Below the pieces are notes generated by a model. That model was not told the DNA's origin and ran no database searches. It saw only the letters and a list, made by a program, of their open reading frames with translations. From assembly GCF_010731535.1 (NCBI RefSeq), contig NZ_AP022581.1, positions 4,721,952-4,785,951 of the forward strand: a stretch of 64,000 nt of DNA. Direction: 5' to 3'. Position 1 is the stretch's first letter. Each line of letters begins with the position of its first letter. Origin of the DNA: Mycobacterium lacus. Lineage in GTDB: Bacteria; Actinomycetota; Actinomycetes; Mycobacteriales; Mycobacteriaceae. Shown here piece after piece: positions 34,489-42,510 of this stretch. Both the position numbers and the translations under genes were made by a program.

Positions 34489-35313
34489 TTATTCGCCGGT
34501 GAACTGCGGCGGGCGCTTGGCGAACGTCGCCGAGATCCCCTCGGTCAGGTCCTTGGACGGCAGGAAGGCCGCGTTCCATGCGGCAACGTACCGCAGGTTC
34601 TCCGAGACGGCGGAAATGCGCTGCTGGTCCAGGACGTCCTTGACGCCATAGACCGCCAGCGGCGGATTGGCGGCGATCTCCGCGGCGGTCGCATGGGCGG
34701 CGGCCAACGTGGCGTCGGCGTCCTCGTAGACGTCGTTGACCAGTCCGATCTTTTCGGCCCGGGCCGCGTCGATGTCCTTACCCGTCAGCGCGAGTTCCCG
34801 CAGGTGCCCGTCGTTCAGGATCAGCGGCAGGCGGGCGAGGCTGCCCATGTCGGCGACGATCGCGAGTTTGACCTCCCGCACCGAGAACTTGGCGTCGGCG
34901 CTGGCGTAGCGGATGTCGACCGCGGAGATCAGGTCGACGCCGCCGCCGATGCACCAGCCGTGTATCGACGCGATGGTGGGGGTGCGGCAGTCGGCGACGG
35001 CGTTGGTCGCCTTCTGCATACGCAGCACCTCGGCGTGGAAGTCCGTGCGGGGGCGGGCCAGCGCGCCGTCGGCCATCAACGGGGCGAACATGCCGCCCAT
35101 CGCGGGCACGTCGAGGCCATAAGTGAAGTTCTTGCCCGATCCGGTGATGACGATGGCCCGCACGTCGCGGTCGGCGTCCAGCGCTGCGAACACCTCTGGC
35201 ATCTCCGACCAGAAGGCGGGCCCCATCGCGTTGCCCTTGCCCGGTCCGATCAGCGTCACCTGTGCGACCTGGTCTTTGATCTCAACGGTGACGGATTCGT
35301 ATGTTTCGCCCAT
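34489..35313 (-). CDS. echA21: Enoyl-CoA hydratase/isomerase family protein EchA21
   Basis: Crotonase-fold protein of 274 residues, equal to Mtb Rv3774. Oxyanion-hole strands are KNFTYGLDVPAM and SIHGWCIGGGVDLISAVDIR; the catalytic-acid region reads VKLAIVADMGSLARLP, with an aspartate as in dienoyl-CoA isomerases, so isomerase activity is as likely as hydratase. The start MGETYESVTV has a -10 box TACGGT 6 nt upstream, indicating a leaderless transcript. Divergent from the next gene with only 23 bp between start codons. Confidence 0.9.
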   Translation of the reverse strand: MGETYESVTVEIKDQVAQVTLIGPGKGNAMGPAFWSEMPEVFAALDADRDVRAIVITGSGKNFTYGLDVPAMGGMFAPLMADGALARPRTDFHAEVLRMQKATNAVADCRTPTIASIHGWCIGGGVDLISAVDIRYASADAKFSVREVKLAIVADMGSLARLPLILNDGHLRELALTGKDIDAARAEKIGLVNDVYEDADATLAAAHATAAEIAANPPLAVYGVKDVLDQQRISAVSENLRYVAAWNAAFLPSKDLTEGISATFAKRPPQFTGE

Positions 35314-35319
35314 GTGCAG

Positions 35320-35329
35320 ACCGTAGCGT
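35320..35329. promoter_or_regulatory. Overlapping divergent -10 boxes of echA21 and the Rv3773c-like gene
   Basis: TACGGT on the minus strand (35320-35325) and TAGCGT on the plus strand (35324-35329) share two base pairs. Each sits 6-7 nt from its ATG. The two promoters cannot both be melted by polymerase at once. Confidence 0.5.
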
Positions 35330-35336
35330 GGGGACC

Positions 35337-35936
35337 ATGCCCCCAGAGTCGCGACCCGGTCCAGATTCCCCGCCCGTCGACGAGCTGGCCAGCGCCGAAG
35401 CCTCACTCGGGGTGCTCCAACAGGTCCTGCGCACCATCGCCGCCGACGACAAGTTCACGCAGACGCCGTGCTCGGAGTACAACGTCAAGGAGCTCACCGA
35501 GCATCTGCTCCATTCGATCATGGTCCTTGGCGGCATGGTCGGTGCCGAATTCGCCATCAGCGAGGACACCGACTCAGTAGAAGGCCTGGTGATCGGCGCG
35601 GCCCGGCCAGCCCTCGACGCCTGGCACCGGCACGGTTTGGAGGGCGCGGTGCCGCTGGGTCCCGGCTCGATGACTGCCCAGGTCGCGGTCTCCGTGTTTT
35701 CGATTGAATTCCTGGTGCACGCCTGGGATTACGCTGTCGCGGTCGGATGCGACGTCGAATTCCCGGATTCGCTGTGCGACTACGTGCTGGGGCTGGCCCG
35801 CAAGCTCATCAAGCCGGACGAACGCAGCGTGGCCGGTTTCGATGACCCGATCGCCGTGCCCGACGATGCCAGCGCCCTGCACCGGCTGGTGGCGTTCACC
35901 GGCCGCAACCCGGCGAGGCCGAACGCGGGCCGCTAG
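35337..35936 (+). CDS. TIGR03086-type DinB/MDMPI-like metal-binding protein
   Basis: 199 residues resembling Mtb Rv3773c, in the mycothiol-dependent maleylpyruvate isomerase/DinB helical-bundle group. Metal-ligand positions are HLLHSIMVLGGMVG in helix 2 and EFLVHAWDYAVAVG in helix 3 (the HxWD motif). It probably acts in the cytosol on a mycothiol conjugate or as a thiol-linked hydrolase, but the substrate is unknown. ATG 7 nt after a TAGCGT box suggests a leaderless transcript. Its TAG stop is shared, as CTAG, with the convergent gene. Confidence 0.82.
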   Translation: MPPESRPGPDSPPVDELASAEASLGVLQQVLRTIAADDKFTQTPCSEYNVKELTEHLLHSIMVLGGMVGAEFAISEDTDSVEGLVIGAARPALDAWHRHGLEGAVPLGPGSMTAQVAVSVFSIEFLVHAWDYAVAVGCDVEFPDSLCDYVLGLARKLIKPDERSVAGFDDPIAVPDDASALHRLVAFTGRNPARPNAGR

Positions 35937-36394
35937 ACCCGCTCGAGGTAGAAGTAGAAGTACCGGCCGTTGTCGACGACGCCCTTGCCGTTCATGATGC
36001 CCATCACGGCGTCGTCGTCGATCTTCTTGAAATGGTCGTGCACGGGCTGACCGTCATAGACCATCGTCGCGGTCACCTCGCCGCGGAAGTCTTCCAGCCA
36101 CAGGCTCGCCTCGCCCTTGCCCATCGCGACGTTGGAGAACTTGTTGCCCTCGGCGTCCAGGCACACCAGCGGCTGCACGTCGCCCGCCGACTTGAAGGTC
36201 TTGCCGAACCAGCCTGCCTTCTCCAATTGGCCGTTCATCCGGTGGCCCGTGACGAACTCGCCGCCCTTCCACTCCCCCAGCATGTCGTCGATGGTCGCCG
36301 GCGGCAGCGTCGCCCAGAAATCGTCCAGCTCGGCGTCGGGAATATCGCCGCCGCGTTCCTTGAGTTCGGTGAACCTTTGGCGTGCCGTGCTCAT
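35933..36394 (-). CDS. GXWXG/DUF4334 family protein
   Basis: 153 residues with the GXWXG domain (LGEWKGGEFVTGHRMNGQLE) followed by a DUF4334 domain (EDFRGEVTATMVYDGQPVHD through NGRYFYFYLERV), a small lipocalin-like beta fold of unknown function. The ATG overlaps the hisC2 stop as ATGA, so it is co-expressed with the aminotransferase. Its stop codon shares a palindromic CTAG with the convergent neighbour. Confidence 0.85.
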   Translation of the reverse strand: MSTARQRFTELKERGGDIPDAELDDFWATLPPATIDDMLGEWKGGEFVTGHRMNGQLEKAGWFGKTFKSAGDVQPLVCLDAEGNKFSNVAMGKGEASLWLEDFRGEVTATMVYDGQPVHDHFKKIDDDAVMGIMNGKGVVDNGRYFYFYLERV

Positions 36395-37461
36395 CGCGCA
36401 ATCCAGCCACGGGCGAACCGCAACAAGGCGTCGTTTTCCTCCGGCGCGCCGATGGTGACGCGGACACCGTCGGTGCCGTGCGGGCGCACCACGATGCGCG
36501 CGTTGGCGGCCTGTTCCACGAAGTCCCGGGTGCGGGATCCCAGCGGCAGCCAGACGAAGTTGGCCTGCGAGCGCGGCAGCGTGAACCCCGCGGCGCGCAA
36601 CTCGGCGCCCACCCGGACACGCTCGGCGACCACGGCGTCGGTGCGGGCCAGCAGCTCGTCGGCGGCGTCCAGCGAGGCGACAGCGGCGGCCTGCGCGATG
36701 TTGGACACCGTGAACGGCACGTAGACCTTGTCCAGCGCGGTGATCACCTCGGGATGACCGACCGCGTAGCCGACGCGCAAGCCCGCCAGCCCGTACGCCT
36801 TCGAAAAGGTCCGCAGCACAACGACGTTGCTGTGAGTGCGGGCCAGCCCAAGGCTGTCGGGCAGCATGCCGTCGCGAACGTACTCGACGTAGGCCTCGTC
36901 GATCGCGATCAGGATGTGCGGCGGAACCGCCTGGACGAACCGCGTCAGCGCGCCCGGGTCGACGACGGTGGACGTCGGATTGTTCGGGTTGCAGACGAAG
37001 ATCAGCCGGGTGCGTTCGTTGACCGCGGCGAGCATGGCATCGAGGTCGTAGGTGTGGTCGGTCAACGGCACCTGGACGGGGGTGGCTCCGGAGACGTGGA
37101 CCTGGGGCGGATAGAGCTCAAAGCTGCGCCATCCGAAGATGACCTCGTCGCCCACCGCGGCGGTGATCTGCACGAGCTGCTGGCACAGGCTGACCGAACC
37201 GCAGCCGACGGCGACGTGCTCGGGCGCGAAATCGGCAGAACCCTCCGAGCTGAGGTGCTTGGCCAGCGCCGACTTGAGCGCCACGCAGCCGTTGTCGGGG
37301 TAGCGGTTGATGACGTCGGTGGCCTGTTGGATGGCGGCGCGGACGCTGGGCAGCGGGCCGAACACCGTCTCGTTGCTGGCCAGTTTGATGGCGCCCGGAA
37401 CCGTCTTGCCAGGTACATAAACTGGTAGGCCGGCCAGCGCGGGACGCAGGCGGGCGGTCAC
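36391..37461 (-). CDS. hisC2: Aromatic/histidinol-phosphate-type aminotransferase HisC2 (Pat)
   Basis: Class I/II PLP aminotransferase, Rv3772-like, reported in Mtb to act on phenylalanine or histidinol phosphate. 356 residues from GTG (MTARLRPALAGLPVYVPG). Cofactor motifs: VGCGSVSLCQQL, CNPNNPTSTVV, DEAYVEYV and the Schiff-base lysine in RTFSKAYGLAGLR. The open frame extends upstream across the tRNA region but only this start matches the family. It precedes the DUF4334 gene in an operon. Confidence 0.92.
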   Translation of the reverse strand: MTARLRPALAGLPVYVPGKTVPGAIKLASNETVFGPLPSVRAAIQQATDVINRYPDNGCVALKSALAKHLSSEGSADFAPEHVAVGCGSVSLCQQLVQITAAVGDEVIFGWRSFELYPPQVHVSGATPVQVPLTDHTYDLDAMLAAVNERTRLIFVCNPNNPTSTVVDPGALTRFVQAVPPHILIAIDEAYVEYVRDGMLPDSLGLARTHSNVVVLRTFSKAYGLAGLRVGYAVGHPEVITALDKVYVPFTVSNIAQAAAVASLDAADELLARTDAVVAERVRVGAELRAAGFTLPRSQANFVWLPLGSRTRDFVEQAANARIVVRPHGTDGVRVTIGAPEENDALLRFARGWIAR

Positions 37462-37548
37462 GTCGACAGCATATGTTGCCGCTGGGTACGCTATGCCCCC
37501 GGCGGTTCCGGGATTCCGAGGATGGTCGGGTACCCTCGGGAGGTCCAT

Positions 37549-37637
37549 GGAGGCGTGCCAGAGCGGCCGAATGGGGCTCACTGCTAATGAGTTGTCCCCC
37601 TTCAAGGGGACCGGAGGTTCAAATCCTCTCGCCTCCG
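37549..37637 (+). tRNA. tRNA-Ser (GCU)
   Basis: Type II tRNA: acceptor GGAGGCG/CGCCTCC, anticodon stem-loop CTCA-CTGCTAA-TGAG (anticodon GCT), long variable arm TTGTCCCCCTTCAAGGGGAC, T loop GTTCAAATC, discriminator G, CCA not encoded. Confidence 0.95.
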
Positions 37638-37668
37638 CGGAGTTTTGGGAGCGGACAACTGAAGACTG

Positions 37669-37741
37669 GCGCCCGTAGCTCAACGGATAGAGCATCTGAC
37701 TACGGATCAGAAGGTTGGGGGTTCGAATCCCTTCGGGCGCG
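37669..37741 (+). tRNA. tRNA-Arg (ACG)
   Basis: Acceptor GCGCCCG/CGGGCGC, anticodon stem-loop TCTGA-CTACGGA-TCAGA (anticodon ACG, A34 expected to be deaminated to inosine), T loop GTTCGAATC, discriminator G. It borders the accessory stretch. Confidence 0.95.
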
Positions 37742-37782
37742 CTCGCTGCCAGCGGTGGTCGCCCAGCCCGCCGCTTCCCGAG

Positions 37783-39684
37783 TCAGCAGATAGCGAACTC
37801 GCGGGTCGTTCCCGTAAATGCCGCTAGCGCGCCGGCGCGGTCTCGTGCGCTGCCGTGGTGCACGATTCGGTATCGCCCGGGTGGGGTATCGGCAGGAATA
37901 TCCCAACTGATGGTGACGCGCGACCCATTCCGCCCGTGCCGCTGCCATTGGAAGCGCGTCGACCAGTCGCCGTCGTCGGCTACTCGTATCCAAACCGTCC
38001 CTTCGTGGCGTAGCACTTCGAGATAGGTGTGCTTGCGGCGCAGATCGTTATTGGGCAGTGCGCTGACAAATACGGCTTCTACAGTCTCGCCGGGTCGGTA
38101 GGTCGCAGATGGCTCAGCGGCAACTGTTCCAAACGATCCGCTATCGGCTGGGGGGTTGCGGACCCAGCTCAGCGGTCGCTTGGGCCGGGGAGCCTGGGTC
38201 GGCGTTGCCGGACGGCCGTCTCGCATTGCGGTGGCGAGTCCGGCTACGGTCTGCATCAGGGCGGGCAATTCCCACCGGCCAAACAATGTGCTTCCACCCT
38301 CGTAGCGCTGTTCCAGATACTCTTCGGGCGTCGTCACGTAATGGATGTAGGCATTGCAGTAGCCCACGCAGAGCACGTCGGCCAGGTCGGCGCCAACGAT
38401 CGAAGCCACCGTGCGACGCAGTCGAAGGCCCGCGACGATGGTCGGCTCGCCCGGGATGCCGATCAGATAGAGCCGGCCGATCCGCACGAGATGAATGGGA
38501 ACGACTTCTTCGACAAACGGATGTATCCGGTTCACCAGGTGGGCGGGCACCACTACGCCTTTGGGAGCGTGTACCGCCCGCGCCGACGTCGCCAACCGGT
38601 AGATGGCACTGGATAATCTGTCCCAGAACGGGTTTCGGCCTTGATGAAAGCCGTGGAACCCTTCGCCCTCGTCGGTCCCCGCCATGGTCGCGGCGGCAAT
38701 CATCGGGCGCCCGGTACGGTGCGGTTGACCGTCGGGCGCGTATTCGCCCCGCACGAGAACCGAGCTGAGATCGACATAGGTGAACCGGGCATCGATGCCG
38801 GCGCCGATCGGTGTCGCGTTGTTCAACTGCGCGCATGCATCCTCGAACTGGCACAACCCTGTACGGCGGGTGTTCTCCAACTCCCGGTGCGGTGTGGATG
38901 CGCCAGTGATGGGCCCGTCGACGTGCGGGCTCATGTCGCCCGCGTTCGTCTGCGCGAACGCAGCGATGAAGTCGGGCTGACCGGCGAGGTAATCCGCGCC
39001 GCCCACAGTGCGTTCCCAGTGATAAGCGGCGAAGCCCTTGTTATCCCCGGAGATCAGGCAGTTGCGATTGGTCATACTCGTGCCGTGGGTGGCGAAGAAA
39101 TGGATCGCGCCCACGGTGCGGTCACCCCGATCGATACGCACCAGCGTGGTATGGGGGTCGATGCGGCTCGGGAAGAATGCTCTGTCGGACGGCGGGTTGC
39201 GGTCGAACGCCGATGGTGAACGATTGATGCTTGCGCCGTGCAACTCGCCGTGGGATAGCGTCACCTCGGCCGGCGCCACATCGCCGTGTGCATGGTTCAC
39301 CGATTCGACAATTCCGTCGACGATCGCCGCGAATGTCGCCGGGCGGAAACCGCTCGTCGTCAGGTTGTACAGCAGGTGTCCGCAGTACCCGCCGGGCCCG
39401 GAATGCGTGTGGGTCGTCGTTATCAGTGTGTTCCGCAACGAGTAGGTATCGCCATAGGAATCCGCCAGCCGCCGCAGTACTTCATCGGTCACGTTTTGCA
39501 TAGGCAGTGGCAGCTCAGCCACAACCAGCAGTAAGCGCGCATGCCCGTCGTCGAAGACGAACGCCCGAGACCGAAGTCGAAGGTGGATACCGGCCGCGCG
39601 CTGATCGGCCTTGCCGTAGCCGAGCATGCCGCAATCCGCTGACTCGCCGGTGATATCGGCAATACCGCGTCCCACGCGAAGCAT
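37783..39684 (-). CDS. Neutral/alkaline ceramidase
   Basis: Zinc amidohydrolase that splits ceramide into sphingosine and fatty acid. 633 residues, typical for bacterial enzymes. Zinc ligands in TTTHTHSGPGG (H92, H94) and FATHGTSM (H200); nucleophile serine in TNAGDMSPH (S252); C-terminal immunoglobulin-like domain (PGETVEAVFVSALPNNDLRR, DIPADTPPGRYRIVHHGSA). No clear signal peptide at the N-terminus (MLRVGRGIADITGES), as in the Mtb homologue Rv0669c, which lies elsewhere in that genome. AAAGG is about 8 nt before the ATG. Located just past tRNA-Arg, with no relatives nearby, so probably an accessory gene. Confidence 0.9.
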   Translation of the reverse strand: MLRVGRGIADITGESADCGMLGYGKADQRAAGIHLRLRSRAFVFDDGHARLLLVVAELPLPMQNVTDEVLRRLADSYGDTYSLRNTLITTTHTHSGPGGYCGHLLYNLTTSGFRPATFAAIVDGIVESVNHAHGDVAPAEVTLSHGELHGASINRSPSAFDRNPPSDRAFFPSRIDPHTTLVRIDRGDRTVGAIHFFATHGTSMTNRNCLISGDNKGFAAYHWERTVGGADYLAGQPDFIAAFAQTNAGDMSPHVDGPITGASTPHRELENTRRTGLCQFEDACAQLNNATPIGAGIDARFTYVDLSSVLVRGEYAPDGQPHRTGRPMIAAATMAGTDEGEGFHGFHQGRNPFWDRLSSAIYRLATSARAVHAPKGVVVPAHLVNRIHPFVEEVVPIHLVRIGRLYLIGIPGEPTIVAGLRLRRTVASIVGADLADVLCVGYCNAYIHYVTTPEEYLEQRYEGGSTLFGRWELPALMQTVAGLATAMRDGRPATPTQAPRPKRPLSWVRNPPADSGSFGTVAAEPSATYRPGETVEAVFVSALPNNDLRRKHTYLEVLRHEGTVWIRVADDGDWSTRFQWQRHGRNGSRVTISWDIPADTPPGRYRIVHHGSARDRAGALAAFTGTTREFAIC

Positions 39685-39836
39685 GACCTAGCCTTTCGCG
39701 CCTTCCGCAACAGCAACAAATCGCCGGGTCGCCGTCACCGCTGAGCGTCCGGAAACCCATTCATATACCCAGCGATCGGGTGGGTGAGCGAACGTGTCGC
39801 AGTCGGCCAGGACGGTGTGCCTGCACGAGGTGGTCG

Positions 39837-40457
39837 TCACAGTGGTGTCCACTCGTCCCACCGCTTACCGAAGTCGAGGACCTGATGTGAGAACTGGGCG
39901 CCGCTGATGATCTCGCGAAAGTGCTCTTGCCAGCCCCACCAACCGCTGATCTGAAATTGGTGCTGATACCAGCTGAGCTGATAGTTGATGGGTATGACTT
40001 CACCCTTGTTCTCCGGCGCAAACACGGCGATTGCCAACAGCCCGAGCACGGCCGCCGCGGGAAGCTGGATCTTCCCGTCACGCCATACAGACACCGTTGC
40101 GTCGCGCGACCCGTGGCGAGTCAATTCGAATCCCTTGGGCAGTTCGTCGCCGTGGTCGTGAGTGCGGCGGTGAATGCCGTACAGCACGTCGGCGATGTCG
40201 GGACGCTTGTCGGGCAGATCCGACTTCACCGCTACCGGGAAGCGAGTCTGAGTGAAGTCGATGCCGGGTGCCGCCATCACGTGGAAGATGTCAAGCGAGT
40301 CTCGGATGGTTCGCCTGAACCGGCTTGCAACCCCCAGCTGCGGATATCGCTTCTTCGCGGTTCCGTTGACAGCGTTGCATGCGTGGAACATCGCGGTGTC
40401 CCACTCCTGCCTGGCCCAGTGGTCGAGTGATTGCCTGACCGAATCTCCCACATTCAC
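39837..40457 (-). CDS. Orphan hypothetical protein, possibly HEPN-like
   Basis: 206 residues from GTG. Helical N-terminal half (VRQSLDHWARQEWDTAMFHA, ASRFRRTIRDSLDIFHV) with a polar motif ADVLYGIHRRTHDHGDE that resembles the R-x(4-6)-H pattern of HEPN RNase folds. The C-terminal half has a short hydrophobic stretch (LPAAAVLGLLAIAVFAPENK) and tryptophan-rich ends. I do not recognise a named family, and the HEPN reading is only an impression. It lies between the ceramidase and an APH-type kinase, with no partner in an operon. Confidence 0.6.
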   Translation of the reverse strand: MNVGDSVRQSLDHWARQEWDTAMFHACNAVNGTAKKRYPQLGVASRFRRTIRDSLDIFHVMAAPGIDFTQTRFPVAVKSDLPDKRPDIADVLYGIHRRTHDHGDELPKGFELTRHGSRDATVSVWRDGKIQLPAAAVLGLLAIAVFAPENKGEVIPINYQLSWYQHQFQISGWWGWQEHFREIISGAQFSHQVLDFGKRWDEWTPL

Positions 40458-40562
40458 GCATTGAGGCTATCGACGCACGGTGATAGAGCTGCGCGAGGTC
40501 CAGCGCGTCGTGCAGTCGGGCCGGGCGCACAAACCGGAGTCAGTAGCCGGTCGGCCGCCAAT

Positions 40563-41597
40563 TCAGGGCCGCGTCTCGATCAGGCCCAACGCCCGTTGGA
40601 GCAGCTGCACCGTGGCGGCGTGCAGTTGGTCGCCGACCCCTTTGTCGGCCTTGCCCGCACAGGCCCTAGCCAGCGTGCCCTCGATCACGATGCCGAGCTT
40701 GAAACATGCCAACACCGCGTACCAGGTGATCTGCGACAGGTCGCGGGTGGTGTTCCGCGCGTATCGGTGTAGCAGGTCGTCGGTGCTGGCCAATCCATCC
40801 TGGCCGCCGAGAGCGTGGCTGAACACGCTGGACCCGTCCGGCTGGCGCCAGGTGGCCAGCAGCCAGCCCAGATCCAGCAGCGGATCACCGATCGTGCACA
40901 TCTCCCAGTCGACGATGGCCACCACGTCCGGCCCGGTGCGGGAGAACATCACGTTGGCGGCGTGGTAGTCGCCGTGCATGATGCCGGGCGCCCAGGTGGC
41001 CGGTCGGTGGCCGTCCAGCCAGGAAGCCACCTGGGCGACTCCCGGGATCCGCGGACCCGGGTAGTTCTCGTACTCTTGATAGGACTCCAGCTCCGAAAGC
41101 CAGCGCGGCACTTGGCGTTCCAGGAATCCTTCCGGCTTGCCGAAGTCGCCCAGACCCACCGCGACGTGGTCGACGGCGCCGAGCCTGGCCAGCGCGTCGG
41201 CCATCGACAGCCCCATCTGGAATCGCACGGTGGGATCGCCCGCGTGCAGCGGTGGCAGCCCTTCGCCGGCGTTGAATCCGTCGATCGGCTCCATCAGATA
41301 GAAGACGGCGTCACCGAGGACGCCGGGGTCGGCGCAGGTGGCGATCAGGCGTGGATGGGGGACGTCGGTGCCGGCCAGCGCCGCGAGCACCCTGGTTTCC
41401 CGCAGCATCACGCTGTTGCTGCGCGGACGCAGGTGCCGCGGTCCCCGACGCAGCACATAGGCTCGGCCGGACCTGCTGAACTTCAGCATGACGTTTTGCG
41501 TCCCGCCGGTGACCCGGGAAACGCCTTCCAAGGGACCCTCGCCCAGTCCCTGTGTGGACATCCACTCGGCTACCGCCCTGAGGTCCACATCGTCCAC
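40563..41597 (-). CDS. APH-fold acyl-CoA kinase-like protein
   Basis: Phosphotransferase-family protein related to the kinase half of ACAD10/11. 344 residues. Substrate-binding start VTGGTQNVMLKFSRSGRAYV, catalytic loop IMHGDYHAANVMF (base D), and metal-binding VAIVDWEMCTIGDPLLDLG. The family can phosphorylate hydroxyacyl-CoAs; here the substrate is unknown. It starts 5 bp after a SnoaL-like gene on the same strand, forming a two-gene unit. Two further members of the family occur in this window. Confidence 0.85.
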   Translation of the reverse strand: MDDVDLRAVAEWMSTQGLGEGPLEGVSRVTGGTQNVMLKFSRSGRAYVLRRGPRHLRPRSNSVMLRETRVLAALAGTDVPHPRLIATCADPGVLGDAVFYLMEPIDGFNAGEGLPPLHAGDPTVRFQMGLSMADALARLGAVDHVAVGLGDFGKPEGFLERQVPRWLSELESYQEYENYPGPRIPGVAQVASWLDGHRPATWAPGIMHGDYHAANVMFSRTGPDVVAIVDWEMCTIGDPLLDLGWLLATWRQPDGSSVFSHALGGQDGLASTDDLLHRYARNTTRDLSQITWYAVLACFKLGIVIEGTLARACAGKADKGVGDQLHAATVQLLQRALGLIETRP

Positions 41598-41602
41598 GGA
41601 CG

Positions 41603-41950
41603 TCAGCCCTTGGGGCGTGCGGTGTATCGGACCGTCTGCGCCCAGATCACGCCGTCCCGGAACACGAAAGTGTCGACGCCGTCGTCAACCCGGTTCACCG
41701 TGGAATCGGCGGTCCACTCGAGGAGCAGCACGTCGCCGTCGAAGATCTGGGTCTTCAGGTCCCAGGCCGCATCGGGCAGATCGTCGAGCAGCTTGGCGAA
41801 CGCCTTCCGAATGCCTTCTTTGCCGCGCGCCACGCCGGACGGCGTGATGAACACGGAATCATCGGCGTAATCGGCGACGATCTCGTCGAGGTCGCCCGCG
41901 GCGAGCGCTTTGCCGTGGTGGGCGAATACTTGCTGCAGCGTCCGTGTCAT
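41603..41950 (-). CDS. SnoaL/NTF2-like protein
   Basis: 115 residues of the cone-shaped NTF2-like fold (VFAHHGKALAAGDLDEIVAD, FDGDVLLLEWTADSTV, DGVDTFVFRDGVIWAQTVRY). Members are isomerases, dehydratases or ligand carriers, and no catalytic set is evident here. ATG chosen from the usual family start (MTRTLQQVFAHHG). Operon with the downstream kinase-like gene. Confidence 0.82.
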   Translation of the reverse strand: MTRTLQQVFAHHGKALAAGDLDEIVADYADDSVFITPSGVARGKEGIRKAFAKLLDDLPDAAWDLKTQIFDGDVLLLEWTADSTVNRVDDGVDTFVFRDGVIWAQTVRYTARPKG

Positions 41951-42087
41951 GACGCTCCTCCCTAACCTGTAGACCGCCTGGGAAAAAGCGTAGGGCACTC
42001 CTGACGAGCGGCCCGAGGCCCCGGCGGCTGGAAAAATAGTTTGCGAAACTGACGATCCGGCTGGCGCCCGGTGAGGGAGGTATCGCG

Positions 42088-42375
42088 ATGCCACGTACCG
42101 ACGACGATTCCTGGGACATCACCCAGAGTGTGGGCGCCACCGCGCTCGGTGTGGCGGCCGCTCGTGCCGCGGAGACCGAGAGCGAAAATCCGCTCATCAA
42201 CGACCCGTTCGCGCGGGTGTTTGTGGACGCGGCGGGCGAGGGGATGTGGAGCGTCTACGCGAATCCCGGGTTGCTCGCCGAACTGCTGGATCGCTATGGC
42301 CGCGCTGCACCGCATGAGGGCGAAGACGCTATACCGCCAACGTTTTTCGTATCCGCGCAGCGCCGGGCCACCTGA
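42088..42375 (+). pseudogene. Truncated SAM-dependent methyltransferase (Rv3767c family)
   Basis: Only the first 78 or so residues of a mycobacterial class I methyltransferase of about 310 residues are present (MPRTDDDSWDITQSVGATAL, ENPLINDPFARVFVDAAGEG, YANPGLLAELLD), then 17 unrelated codons and TGA. The SAM-binding glycine motif, which comes later, is missing. A good ribosome site (GGGAGG) precedes the ATG, so a short peptide may be made. The break faces the PE_PGRS gene, suggesting the deletion accompanied that insertion or rearrangement. Confidence 0.8.
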
Positions 42376-42510
42376 GCGCATTCTTGTCGCCGGGTGACCG
42401 GGCTGGTGTAGATCAGTGAGATTTCTTAAACGTGGAAGCTTGCGGTTTGGGTCGCCTTACAGTGTATTTCTGCCGACCGTTCGGATGATCACCGAAGTGG
42501 GAGAAAGTCG

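Noticed and set aside
37669..40562. Prophage or integrative element at tRNA-Arg
   Set aside because: No integrase, excisionase or second copy of the tRNA 3' end was found, so only an accessory block can be claimed.
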